This document shows positions 10,102-20,050 of a stretch of DNA of 64,000 nt, one piece after another. Below the pieces are notes generated by a model. The model was not told the origin of the DNA. It worked only from the letters and a program-made list of their open reading frames with translations, and searched no databases. A program made the translations under genes and the position numbers. The stretch is from Micromussa lordhowensis. Lineage: Eukaryota; Cnidaria; Anthozoa; Scleractinia; Lobophylliidae. The stretch lies in NCBI GenBank assembly GCA_964020085.1, contig OZ026597.1, forward strand, positions 26,322,448-26,386,447, given 5' to 3'. How positions within the stretch are numbered: the stretch's first letter is position 1; the number at the start of each line of letters is the position of its first letter.

Positions 10102-12179
10102 TAATTATAAGCTTATGTTACTTTCACTTCCAGGTTTTGAAAGTGTCTGTCCGAATAGTTGGGTTTTGGTTACTGCAACAATAGGGCTTAAAACGAAACA
10201 GAAGAAAGCGTTTACCACATCCTTTGCTGAAGACACCTGAGACAGTGGGAAACCCCAAAAATTGGAATTTGAGAGGGGCAACAGCAGAGTCTGAAATCAC
10301 CCCTTCCTAACTGCCAGTGCTACTAAAAAGTTCACACTGATGTTTAATATTTTACAACTGGTCACCAGTGGGGGTATAACTATATTCAGGACCATGCCAC
10401 TGTCAGATATATCTTATTCCCAAATTAATGTTAAGTTTGATTTTTGGCAAAGCAATTACACTGACAGAAAATTCAGACCCCTTTTGCCAAAAGCAGACTT
10501 TTCATCTTGACTTCCATTACCATGAAAAGAAAAACTGTTGGTGACTGCAAATTGCAAGCTTGTGATGGAAAGGTTAGAAAAAGTCGAAAGTTGTAGCCAA
10601 AGTCAAAAATTTTAATTTTAAACCCTAAACAGCCAAAAAATATGGTGCAGAATATGTAGGTGGTGCTCACTTACAGCTGTAGTAATATTCTTCCTTAAAG
10701 AGCAGCAATGAAATTGGCTTTTATAGACTAGTAAGGCACAAATCCTATCAGAACTTCTGACTGGCTAAAGCTCCAGAAATTAACTATATTCCTTGAGAAG
10801 TGTACTGCATGCTACACGGTATCTCCCACTTTATGGCACAGCACACCACAGCAACTCAATAATGTTAACATTGACTGTGTGATTGATTGTATTCTGAAAT
10901 ATCCAACTCATCTTGATAAAAATGAGAAAATGTCACAGCATTCTCTGTTTTCTGTTTAGTCCTCCTGTTTACAAATGCATCTAATTGCAATATCAACAAG
11001 GCCTAGGTGAATTTAAAGAGAAAAAAATGGAAATAGGAATTAAGGAGCACTAATCAGGGTTTGCATGGGTAATGGGAAACATGAGAAGTTCTGGAATTAT
11101 AGATCTTCTTTATCCAGGCCTGGAAAGTCATAGAATTTTTAAAAGTGTGGGTCATGGGAAGCCACGGAAAATAAAGTAATTTGGGCAGTTTTGCATCTGC
11201 AAACTAAGGAAACAGGGAAAAGCTGCACACAATCAAGAAACCTTTTCCAAGAAAAATGGCCAAATTTAGGTTATGGAAAAATGTGGAAGGTCATGATAGA
11301 GGTCCCGGAAGTCATGGAATTTTCAAAGCTCTATAAGTAACACAGTGAGGGATTATTTTAAAGACACTATCACCCCTCATTTCTTCAATGTGGCAATTAG
11401 GTGTATAGTTTCGATTAAAATTGCATTTTTCAAGCTAGACACCCCGCCCCTCCCTCGTCATTGTTTTTGCGTAATAGAATGGTTTGACCCTGCCTCCACC
11501 CCCCTCCCTCCTAAAAACCCCCAACAATCCACGCTACCTGTAAAATTACGCATGTGTCCAGCATAATTATCAAGGTACACAAGGCGGGGACCAGGAAACT
11601 GATTTAATATACCACGCTTTGGAAACTGAGTTTAAACTGCCATTTTATTCAAACAGATTTTGCAATGGATACAAAACTGTGGGACATTTGACCTTATTTT
11701 AGGTCAACGGAAATGTGTACAGCAAAACGCTCTAACGAAAACGAGTTTCGCTCACAACATTGTCTCACATAACGTGAAGGGCGCCTAATTAACATACATC
11801 CAAAAACCCATTAAATTACCGAATGGCCAGCTTCTGGGATGAAACTTCCGGTGACTGTGAGGAATGTTAGTTCATTTATGATCTATACGGAAAGTAGATA
11901 TAGAAACCTGTGTTTGAGGAAAAAAAACGGTAAATTATTTACGGTTGATTTGAAAACTATGGAAACCATTGAAAAGCTCTTTGGTAAACCAGCATCTTCC
12001 GAGCGCGCCACATGACTGGGATAAACAGAAGGGATAAAAATACAACAGCGCGGCGGTATGAATAATACTGAACTTAATGAGTTACTTGAAAATGTATTTC
12101 CAATCGCAGAGATGACTGGGAATAAACATATGGGATACTTCTACGAAAAAGAAAACTTCATGGCTGACTCAATACCGAA
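10102..12179. other. Non-coding interior of the TTAA transposon
   Basis: No transposase motif was recognised. Positions ~11050-11340 hold a repeat with the recurring phrases GGCCTGGAAAGTCAT and GGTCATGGAA, also seen inverted at 34555-34905. A C-rich stretch lies at 11440-11530. Confidence 0.5.
11050..11340 (+). repeat. GTCATGGAA-phrase interspersed repeat
   Basis: It contains CAGGGTTTGCATGG, then CAGGCCTGGAAAGTCAT and GGTCATGGGAAG. The same phrases occur inverted in a whirlin intron (34555-34905), indicating a dispersed repeat family. Confidence 0.6.
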
Positions 12180-12544
12180 GCTTAGATAAAATTGAACAAG
12201 GCTTACCTTGCGGTGTTGTCGTTTGGAAGATTGTTTCCCTGGCTCGATCTTCCGCATTGTAGGAATTGAGCCAGGAATAAGCCGACAACGACAGCCTTCC
12301 ATGTGAAACGCTCTTGAAAAACATTCCTCCGCGAAATGGACTTGAACACACCCGCCACAAACATTCCACTCGGATTTAAGTTCGCGTGGTGAGTGTGCAC
12401 GAATCTCAACCACGTATCTCGCTCACTCTTTATTGTAGGACTAAAATGAGCAGAAATATCTGCATTCATATCTGATCTATTGCTGCATCCGTGTACTAGA
12501 CAACGATCGGGCACGATTTGATTCGAATAGAGCGCTAGATTCAC
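12180..12544 (-). pseudogene. THAP zinc-finger domain remnant
   Basis: Minus-strand frames read DRCLVHGCSNRSD, the C-x(2-4)-C start of a THAP domain, then RDTWLRFVHTHHANLNP. In a second frame, HFAEECFSRAF and RLIPGSIPT follow, matching the domain's second half. One frameshift joins the halves and the second zinc-binding cysteine context is altered. THAP domains bind DNA ends in several DNA transposases. Its position close to the right terminus, reading inward, fits a transposon gene. Confidence 0.7.
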
Positions 12545-13011
12545 GTTGCGAAAACAGTTAACTGCGAACTACATAGAGATGTTATAACAAAATTCGCCAT
12601 GTGCGCTTAGTTGGTTAGGAGTATGACGTCACAAAGCAGCAAGGCCTTATGGGGTTGCAGGAACATGATTTAATAATGGCGGACGAAAAAGTTTCGGGAA
12701 AAACCGTAAAAAAATCCATCTTCCCGCGCTTGTTGGATAAAACGGCTCGGACAGGTGAGTAAGTACCGCTTAAAGATTCAGAAAATGCAAAAACAATGAA
12801 TTCGAAAAATTTCGTCGCAGTGGCACTTTAAGTTTAAGTCAGAGATTTTCAACAGTTTAGGTTAAATCAGAGGTATTTTCGGGAGGCATTTTCTGTATGA
12901 AATTAGTGTTTCTACTTTGTTGTTGTCTGTTTTGATTATGTAGAATAGCGTTGTTGACTTTAGAATGACCCTCGATGCGAGGACGCATCTATTTTATTGG
13001 AAGGGGAGAAA

Positions 13012-13693
13012 TGTAACAAAATCGATAGAGTGATTGCACGAGCTAAGTTGCGCGAGCTAAATTGTATAACGGTTGTATTTAAATGTGATGTGTGTGTGCT
13101 CTGGTAGACTTGACATGTGCGGTTAAGCTGAACGCTAGGAGACAAGTAATTAAACCGTTGGCCATTGGACTCTTTGTGTTATAAATGACCTTAGACTTTG
13201 ACTTGCTAATTGATTTTAAGATTGATTATTAACTGATTATTGCCACAAATACGTAGACACTTCCGATCAAGGACACGTGTTTTAGATCACATTTCTTTTA
13301 GTCTAAGTAACCTTTGTTCATTATCTCGAGTTCGACACGCGGTCAGCAAATACAAGTACACGGACAGTGTTAGCCTTTTATTTCGTCTTGAGTTTTTATT
13401 TGCCGCACGAGGATCTACCCTTCAGGTACTAAGACATCATTTTTAATTTGTATGTTGCTTTATTTCAATTGCAGTTTATTTCTGGTTGTTGTAATTTCAC
13501 GTTTTCTGGCTCTTGAGCAATTTGTGTAACGCCTCAAATATTATCGGAATGTTGCCAGAAATCGTCTTAAATCTTGGTTAATGTATTTTCTTTTCAGAAT
13601 TAAAATATTAATAAGAAATCCTTGTGCAGGCTCATCATTCGAGGTTGTCCATACCACTTTGAGTGAAAGTTGTTGTTGCCCACGCGTGTTACA
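13012..13693 (+). repeat. 3' LTR of Gypsy-A, split by a solo LTR
   Basis: It is preceded by a polypurine tract (GGAAGGGGAGAAA, ~12999-13011), begins TGTAACA and ends TGTTACA. Removing the inserted solo LTR and its duplication leaves about 197 bp, a short LTR. Confidence 0.85.
13177..13656. mobile_element. Solo LTR (480 bp) inserted in the Gypsy-A 3' LTR
   Basis: It begins TGTTAT and ends ATACCA (TG...CA), and is flanked by the 5-bp direct repeat CTTTG (13172-13176, 13657-13661). It has no coding content. The flanking LTR sequence is continuous once it is removed. Its parent element is not seen in this window. Confidence 0.85.
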
Positions 13694-13697
13694 TTAG

Positions 13698-13846
13698 GTA
13701 AATTGTGTTTGTATCGAATTGACTTCAGTTTGTATCAAATCGACTTCAGTTTGTATCGCATCGACTTTAGATGTGTATCAAATTACTTCAATTTCTAACA
13801 GAACGACTTGCATCGAAACGACTTTATATCAAATTGACCGGATACT
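13698..13846 (-). repeat. Right terminal iteron array of element A
   Basis: Iterations of TTTGTATCGAATTGACTTCA-like units are the inverted counterpart of 4984-5165. Confidence 0.85.
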
Positions 13847-13948
13847 ATCAATAGAAAATGAATTTAAGATGATCTTTTATTCATCCTATAACTTAATGTG
13901 TGGGCCCCTTGTTAAAGTGGTAGGATTAAAGTGGAATATCAAAAATAC

Positions 13949-14185
13949 CTCTGAATCTGAGCCGTTAGTACTTTCACTGTCGCTCATGTCATCTTCATTG
14001 GATTTCCTCGTTGCAGTGATGCCTGTAGACTTGTCTGACTCCTTGTTAGCCTCCGCATTCTCTCTTCTGACCCATACATCCTCTTCTTGATTTTGCTGCA
14101 TATTGGCATCTGGACTAGATGAACTGGATGCTCCAAGCAACTTCTCTGACTCACAAGTACTGCCAACTTCAGGCATAGCAGATTC
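13949..14185 (-). CDS. Hypothetical protein exon, acidic/serine-rich
   Basis: A 237-bp open stretch with an acceptor (CTAAG) at its 5' side and a donor (GAG|GTATTT) at its 3' side is in phase 0 at both ends. It encodes 79 residues rich in S, E, D and N, including GASSSSSPDANMQQNQEEDV and DDMSDSESTNGSDSE, and looks intrinsically disordered. I do not recognise the protein. Element A begins 95 bp beyond its 3' end, so later exons would lie left of position 4984 or are lost. Confidence 0.45.
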
Positions 14186-14616
14186 CTTAGCTATATGTAT
14201 ATGTGTGCATGTAAGTCAAAAGGAAGGGTACTTGTTAATTTGAGATCAGTGGCATGCAGTAAACATACAGTTAAGTTGCAAAAGTACTGAGCCCTGTAAT
14301 GAGCCCTGTCACAATAATAGTATTATTGTCAAATACTTGTAATGACAAATATAAAATTGCAACAATATTTATCTTTTCCATCCTCTATATAGCGGGGAAA
14401 TTTTCTAGGTAGCTAGAGCAGCATTTTGTTAAAGACCACTTCAGGTATCCTGAATATTAATTGATAACCCAGGTTAATTTCAAAATATGGCCAACCTATA
14501 AGACACCAGTTCCCAAGGTCATCTATTGAAAATGAGTTTAAACAACAAATAATACAGTACATATATTTGAAAGCCACCACAGGATGATTCTGTCCCTCAT
14601 ACACAATTGGCTCTAC

Positions 14617-14895
14617 CTGTAGGCTGATACTCGGTGTTGGATGCCTGCTTAATTGACATTGCATCTGATGCACTTAAGGGGTGTTCAGTAGTTGTTACTA
14701 ATCCTGACGGTGTAGCAGGAACTGCATTCTGCCGCACTTCAGAGGGGTCGTTTGCTAATTGAAGGTTCTGTAAAGCAATTGCTGTCACATCATTTACTCC
14801 TCCAGGGACAGAATCATCTTCATTTCCAACAGATTTCCGTTTTGCTGGTTTCCCTTCTAGTTCACCATCATCCTTTCGTTTCCTCTGTTTTCCAT
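14617..14895 (-). CDS. Hypothetical protein exon, upstream of 13949-14185
   Basis: A 279-bp exon has acceptor TTTCAACAG and donor ACAG|GTAGAG, also in phase 0 at both ends, so it joins the next exon in frame. The 93 residues include a basic, nuclear-signal-like start (KQRKRKDDGELEGKPAKRKS) and a low-complexity remainder. A nuclear, disordered protein is plausible but not shown. No start codon or upstream exon is identified. Confidence 0.45.
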
Positions 14896-15298
14896 CTGTT
14901 GAAAGTAAAGCAGTGACCAAAACAGTTAACAGGTCTATAATTACAAAAAATAAATGAAAGACAGATGAGGCACTCCAGCTACTCTGTACGTACAATTACT
15001 TGTCACAATTGGTGCTCAAAAAAAAAAAAATCAGATACATTTAGTACTATATTCTTCTTTCAAAGAATGAATAACTAAAACCTAAGTGCATTATCATGGA
15101 AATCTGGGAACTTAACAAGAGATCAGGAATAGTCAGTCCAAAATATATCCCTTCTTGCCAGGATTGGAGTACTGAATCCCAGTATTCAATGGAATTCACC
15201 TGGGTAAAAATAATGTGTTCAATTCTGGGTAACCTTCTCTGCGATTCTGACTAATGGCTAAGGTTTTACACTAAGTACATAGTACACTAAAAGATATA
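14896..15298. other. Intergenic sequence
   Basis: No recognisable gene; there is a short A-run at ~15019. It ends at the target duplication of Gypsy-B. Confidence 0.4.
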
Positions 15299-15303
15299 TT
15301 CAC

Positions 15304-15495
15304 TGTTATATCATAGGTGTTTCAAGTCAAGTTAAGTCAAGTCAAGTTTATTATTAAATTTGTTACGTCATAGGACTTCTGAAGTTTGTATGTGCATGTG
15401 CGGTGTGCGACACGTGGATTAAAAGAGTATTGTGAGTTAGCTTATCTTTGCTTATTCTTATTTGTTATTTTGGTTCCATTTGCCTGGTTATAACA
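15304..15495 (+). repeat. 5' LTR of Gypsy-B
   Basis: It begins TGTTATATCATAG and ends GGTTATAACA. It matches the 3' LTR except for a ~45-bp insertion of GTCAAGTCAAG-type sequence near 15320-15358. Confidence 0.85.
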
Positions 15496-15669
15496 TTTGG
15501 CGACAAGGATGGGATAGGGGTGTCTTTGTTTACTTCCTGGGTTACTTGTACACCGCATTATTTCTTCTAACATTGTTTCGCTGTTTCCTGTTTTCATGCT
15601 TGTGGTTGTCGCCGCCATGGCTTTGCTGCTATTGGTACTACTGACCACACTAAAAGCGAACCTTGGCTG

Positions 15670-16330
15670 GCCCACTTCAATTGTAGAAGCATCGTGGCTC
15701 ATATCGACGAACTGAGGCTAACTTTTCAAGACATCCGGCCTTTATTTATCGGCGTCACGGAGACATGGTTGGACAGCTCCATATCGGACTCTGAAATTGA
15801 TTTACTGGGTTATTCTGTGCATCGCCTTGACCGGAGAAATGATCGCAGGGGAGGAGGAGTCACCCTGTATATATTGGACGGTGTGAAACACACTGTGAGA
15901 AGGGATTTGGAGGACAATTTTGAAGTCATTTGGATACAAATGCAACTTAAAAAAGTGAATTATTTAATCGGATGCGTATACAGAGCTCCAGATGAATCCC
16001 TTGAGGTTTTTGACTATCTGGACGATGTTATGAGGCTTGCAACGATGAATAAATTAGAAGTCATTGTTATCGGTGATCTCAACTGTGACATGGATGCCAC
16101 CTCAAGGCAAAAGGACAGGCTGCTGGAATTTACCATGGCAAATGAACTTGAACAATTGATAAATGAACCAACTTGTGTGACTTCTACAACGAGCACCCTC
16201 ATTGATGTGTTAATAACTTCAACACCCAGTTTGTTTAAGAAGGCAGGCGTAATTAACATAGCCTTTAGCGACCATTATCCCATCTATATATGGAATTATG
16301 CACAGTTCAGCGACTCACCCGAACAAACAT
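15670..16330 (+). pseudogene. LINE endonuclease domain
   Basis: An open frame carries HFNCRSIVAHIDELRLTFQ, then GVTETWLDSSISDSEI (the catalytic T-E-T-W motif), RRGGGVTLYI, GDLNCDM and FSDHYPIYI (the terminal S-D-H motif). These are successive motifs of APE-type endonucleases in CR1/Jockey-like LINEs, which nick target DNA before target-primed reverse transcription. A frameshift near 16300 leads to the following region. Confidence 0.85.
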
Positions 16331-16340
16331 CGGACCATAA

Positions 16341-17198
16341 CAACGCGCCCCTGGAACGACAAAATAATTAATAACTTCGTAGCTGATCTGAAGCAGGCTC
16401 CGTGGAGCCTGATTGATACTTTCACTGATGTGGACGACATGTGTTCAGCATGGGAATCGCTGATAAAATCCCTGATTGACTATCACTTCCCATTAAAAAC
16501 GAAACGCATTCGAAAACAGACGCACCCTTGGCTCAACAGTACTGTTCTCAAACTTATGAGAACACGCAACCAGGCACACAAAAGGGCCAAAACATCCCGA
16601 CTATCTTCAGATTGGAACGAATACTAGCTCCTTCGTAACAAAGTCACCGCAATGAACAGAAAGGCTAGGAAAAATTATTTCAGAAACAAGCTTGAAGAAA
16701 ACCGAGGCAAGCCCAAAGCCTTAGATAGATTATGGATGCGTCATATGGGGTGAATGCAGCAAGGAAAACGCCCAATGCTTAGAACGTCTACAAAATCGGG
16801 CAATGCGAATAATATTACATGCTGACCGGATGACGTGTACTCAAAAGATGCACGCCAAACTGTTTTTATTATCACTTTATAGTAGACGCCTCTTCATCAA
16901 GCTACAGTATGTATACAAGATTGTTAACAATATTAACTGCCCTAAGCAATTGACAGGCTATTTAGTAAAACATTCACAGAGACATCGTCGATCTCTCAGA
17001 GACCAGACATTATTAGATCTACCACTAGTTAAGACCAAATGCGGTCAGACTTCACTTAAGTTCTCGGCTGCGAGTGCCTGGAACAAACTGCCTAGAGAGA
17101 TGCGTGAGCTAAGATCACTCGCACAGTTTATGGTCAGAACATTTACTTACTTGATGATGATGGATAAGGCCAATCATATTTGTAAGAGCAATACTTAA
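16341..17198 (+). pseudogene. LINE region between endonuclease and RT, plus RT C-terminal end
   Basis: The first part (to ~16732) is the linker/early RT segment and includes HPWLNSTVLKLM. After an internal deletion, the frame from ~16743 gives CLERLQNRAMRIIL and later SLKFSAASAWNKLPREMREL, both typical of LINE C-terminal ends. The palm motifs, including the expected YADD-type box, are absent. Confidence 0.8.
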
Positions 17199-17326
17199 TT
17201 CATTCTGCTAATTTCGTGTAATATATTGATATTTTATGTATTCTTATGTGCTGATCACCGATTTATACCAGTCTATCAACCTTTGTTGATTGACTGACCG
17301 GTTTTCTTTTAACTAGGATAAATAAA

Positions 17327-17327
<1 letters not shown>

Positions 17328-17362
<35 letters not shown>
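17328..17362 (+). repeat. (ATT)n microsatellite, LINE 3' tail
   Basis: About eleven ATT/TTA units lie directly after AATAAAG; this is the 3' tail of the CR1-like LINE. Confidence 0.9.
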
Positions 17363-17365
<3 letters not shown>

Positions 17366-17373
17366 TTGATTAT

Positions 17374-17562
17374 ATGACCGAGACATTTACAGTTTATTCG
17401 GAAAGACTTGATCAGTTCTTTGTTGAAAACCACATTGGAAGTTATCCAGCGAGTGCATCGGAAGCGGGTATCGCTGCAGCAGAAAAGAAAAAGGTGGCCA
17501 TAATGATTTCTGTGATTGGCAAGAAGACTTACAGTGGTCTTTGTGATTTGTCAGTCCGATGA
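17374..17562 (+). pseudogene. Gypsy-B gag N-terminal fragment
   Basis: It reads MTETFTVYSERLDQFFVENH and later KKKVAIMISVIGKKTYSGL, the usual start of gypsy gag capsids. It stops at 17562 and then jumps to a pol region, so most of gag and the front of pol are deleted. Confidence 0.75.
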
Positions 17563-17589
17563 ATCTGAAAGACGCAAGCCTAATGCAGA

Positions 17590-18650
17590 CAGCATGTCAT
17601 GTCTTCCTTTACCTCAGATCTGGTCTCCAAAATGTGAAAATGTTGAGTGCTTTTTCTTGGAGCCAGAAGTTGTGATCACTTTGACCAGTCAGCTGATCCA
17701 GAAGGAGAGTCTCGTGGATCCTGTTTCATCCCAAGTATACGGTTTTATCATTGGCAGGTGGCCAAGTGTGGTGGATCCTACCTTTGCACCATTTAAGAGC
17801 AAATGCGACGAACTGACCACCCAACAAGGCTGCATATTATGGGGCAATCGTGTTGCTGTTCCTTCTTCACTTCAAGACAAGGTCTTACAGGAATTACATG
17901 ACACTCATCCTGGAATGTCTAGAATGAAAGCCTTGGCAAGATCTTATGTTTCGTGGCCAAATATTGATTCTCACATTGAGAGAACTGTTTCTTCCTGTAA
18001 CATTTGCCAGTCTATGAGATCTGCACCTCCTACAACTCAAATTCATCCCTGGATTTTTCCAGCTCAACCATGGTCCCGCATTCATGTGGACTTTGCTGGT
18101 CCAATTTCTGATTGTATGTACATGGTTGTTGTTGATGCCTACAGTAAATTTTCAGAGGTTGTTAAGATGACAAATACTACAGCCCATACAAACATCACTT
18201 GACAGCATTACATGATATCTTCAGTGGACATGGTCTTCCTGAAATACTTGTTCCTGACAATGGTGCTCAGTTTACCGCAACAGAATTTGGACAATTTTGT
18301 TCAAACAATGGCATACTGCATCGAACATCAGCGGCCTATGAACCATCCAACAATGGCCAGTCTGAGCGTGTTGTCCACATTTTGAAATCAGCAATCAAAC
18401 AAGCTCAGATGTGTCTGCTGTAATTGCCAAACCCATTGGTTTATCAAGACACCCCACATTCTACTACAGGTGAAGCTCCCTCTCTACTGCTTATGGGACG
18501 GAGGCTACATACTCGCCTAGATTTGCCGATTCCTTCAGTTGAAAAGCATGTTGAACCTTGTCAGTATAGTTCCATGATGAATCACACTGCAAAGAGAGGC
18601 CTGCATCAGTTCCATGCAGGTGATATGCTCGTCAGTACAGTTCTCGTCTC
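17590..18650 (+). pseudogene. Gypsy-B pol: integrase
   Basis: It reads TTQQGCILWGNRVAVPSSL, then the zinc-binding H-H-C-C (LHDTHPGMSRMKALARSYVS ... SSCNICQ). The catalytic core shows VDFAGP, VPDNGAQF and NNGQSERVV (D, D, E). One frameshift near 18190 and a stop at 18421 break it. GEAPSLLLMGRRLHTRLDLP follows, as in K02A2.6-type gypsy integrases. Confidence 0.85.
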
Positions 18651-18925
18651 GACTCCCATCTCTCGTCTCGTTTCTCGCAAGATGAGTCTCGTTTCTCTCG
18701 AGACGTTTCTCATTTCTCTCGAGACGTTTCTCGTTTCTCTCGAGACACATCTCGTTTTTCTCGAGAATCACTGAAGCATTTAGTATGGCATATAATACAC
18801 ATAAGAAACCGGACGTGTGAAACAATTGCCGCTCTGCAATTTCTTGCCAAATTGATGAGACCGTCCAACATAAGATATACATGAATCGATTGCACGATTC
18901 ATATCAAACAAACATCAAACGTTTA
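18651..18925. mobile_element. Insertion in Gypsy-B pol with CTCGAGA-type tandem repeat
   Basis: The integrase similarity is interrupted. The first part (~18655-18775) is a tandem array of TTTCTCTCGAGACG-like units. The remainder carries an inverted pair ATGAATCGATTGC/ACGATTCAT near 18880-18900. No coding content; boundaries are approximate. Confidence 0.55.
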
Positions 18926-19320
18926 TACTGATAACTATTAGGCAGTGATTCAGCGCCATTTTGTGCCAAATGATATGATGTCCCTTGCGGGTCAACCAGG
19001 GGAGATTGTTCCTGATTCCTTTATTCAAGCTACTCCAGTTCCTGCTACAGCAGCTTCCAGTGAACCTCATTTGATGGACTCTTGCAAACATTGCTTTCCT
19101 GATGGCTCTGTAAGAAGTTCTTCCTGTCCTGTACAAGACAGGGATACTAATGAACTAGCTTCTTCAAGTTCCATGCCTGCGATTCATGTTCCTGCTGGTA
19201 TTGATGATGCCTTGATGGTGCAACCAGATGCTACATGTGAAGTTAAATCTACTCCCACTTGAACTGAGGAAACGTTATCCTATGAGGACAACTTGTAGTC
19301 CTCCAAGCTACTTGAAAGAT
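18926..19320 (+). pseudogene. Gypsy-B pol C-terminus
   Basis: A phrase with RHFVPNDMM is followed by a serine/proline-rich tail. After 19262 come LRKRYPMRT and PPSYLKDY, the usual final residues of gypsy pol proteins. Confidence 0.6.
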
Positions 19321-19372
19321 TACGAACTAAAGTAATAATAACACTAGGTTCAGGGGATCATGTGTACTTAAG

Positions 19373-19660
19373 GCATCTGTCGGCCGAGTGTCGGTCGATA
19401 CTATCGGCCGATATGGCGACCGACACTCGGCCGATATGTCGACCGACACTCCGCCGATATGTCGGCCGAGTGTCGGTCGAGTGTCGGTCGACATGTTGTT
19501 TTAGTTAACAGACCATCGGTCGATACTATCGGTCGATATGTCGGTCGACACTCGGCCGACACCTCGGCCGATATGTTGCGATCGACAGTCGCTAGTGTAT
19601 CGGTCGACTCTCGGTGAGGTATCGGTCGACTGTCGGTGAGGTATCGGTCGACTGTTACCC
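19373..19660 (+). repeat. Left iteron array of element B
   Basis: Tandem and palindromic units of GTCGGCCGAGTGTCGGTCGATA type extend to a second set of GGTATCGGTCGACTGTCGGT repeats at ~19590-19650. Confidence 0.85.
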
Positions 19661-19934
19661 TTTGTTTTGCTGAAATAGCAGCAATCTCCTTACCAACAGG
19701 TGATGCAAAAGAAGAGTCCATCGCCTATGCTCGCTTGTTGATAGAGCGAGGATGCAGCTCAAACTGCCGCCATTTCGAATACATATGTAATGCAACTTCT
19801 CGACAAGCACTGAGTAGGAAAAGAAGGGACTCACATGAGCATATCCCGGAGTGTCCAATCGATGGAAAAAAGCAATCGATAGATCGATATCAGTCGATAC
19901 TGATGGTATCGTTCAATCGATGATCAATCGATAA

Positions 19935-20050
19935 TCACAGAAAAGCCTTTAATCAGGAGCCCACCCCATGTGTAAGGATGGAGAGAGGCATGGTGAGAGT
20001 AGAGTGTCATGCCCAAGCACACAACACAATGTCCGTGGTTAAACTTAACG
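19935..20050 (+). repeat. Fragment of a dispersed cnidarian-type repeat
   Basis: It contains GATGGAGAGAGGCATGGTGA and ATGCCCAAGCACACAACACA, phrases I recall from a common anthozoan interspersed repeat. It is inside element B. Confidence 0.45.

Larger units (their letters stand above)
9274..12827. mobile_element. TTAA-flanked DNA transposon with THAP and P2X7-like modules (Kolobok-like)
   Basis: TTAA flanks both ends (9270-9273, 12828-12831). Perfect 21-bp terminal inverted repeats begin AGTGCCACTGCGACGAAAT. Subterminal motifs are mirrored too: GTCCGCCATTA near 9419 and its complement near 12673, plus TGACGTCA-type palindromes near 9482 and 12624. Two decayed coding regions start near opposite ends and converge. 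TTAA targets together with a THAP domain are known from Kolobok transposons; piggyBac also uses TTAA but lacks THAP. No catalytic core was recognised. It lies in the 3' untranslated part of Gypsy-A. Confidence 0.85.
5971..13693 (+). mobile_element. Gypsy-A: decayed Ty3/gypsy-like LTR retrotransposon
   Basis: LTRs have TGTAACA...TGTTACA ends. A 4-bp TTAG lies on both sides (5967-5970, 13694-13697). The internal order is primer-binding-like sequence at ~6246, gag, zinc knuckle, protease, integrase. Reverse transcriptase and RNase H are absent: protease runs directly into integrase at ~8091. Multiple stops and frameshifts mark it as inactive. The 5' end is abnormal because an inverted LTR precedes the forward one. 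A TTAA element (9274-12827) sits in the 3' untranslated part, and a solo LTR sits in the 3' LTR. Confidence 0.9.
4984..13846. mobile_element. Element A: inverted-repeat DNA element with iterated termini, host of nested insertions
   Basis: Direct 8-bp repeats ATCAATAG (4976-4983 and 13847-13854) flank the element. Its ends are inverted: left GGTTTACGGTCATTTCGATA and right, read inward on the minus strand, AGTATCCGGTCAATTTGATA. Alignment continues for well over 70 bp. Both ends are built of ~20-bp iterations of GTCGATTTGATACAAAC-like sequence. Without the gypsy-like insertion, the original element would be about 1.1 kb. No transposase was seen, so it is non-autonomous. The superfamily is undetermined; 8-bp duplications are known for several, including hAT, P, Sola1 and Zisupton, and I cannot choose among them. 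Confidence 0.85.
15640..17362 (+). mobile_element. CR1-like LINE with deleted RT core, inserted in Gypsy-B gag
   Basis: The 5' part encodes an apurinic-type endonuclease. The middle reads the start of the reverse transcriptase region (HPWLNSTVLKLMRTRNQAHK). Near 16735 it jumps to the C-terminal end, so the catalytic RT domain is missing. The 3' end, AATAAAGTTATTATT..., runs into an (ATT)n tail at ~17328-17362. The gypsy gag frame resumes directly afterwards. Confidence 0.8.

Noticed and set aside
12960..13145. Minus-strand open frame across the Gypsy-A 3' LTR
   Set aside because: It is LTR sequence read backwards; the LTR ends and polypurine tract explain the region.
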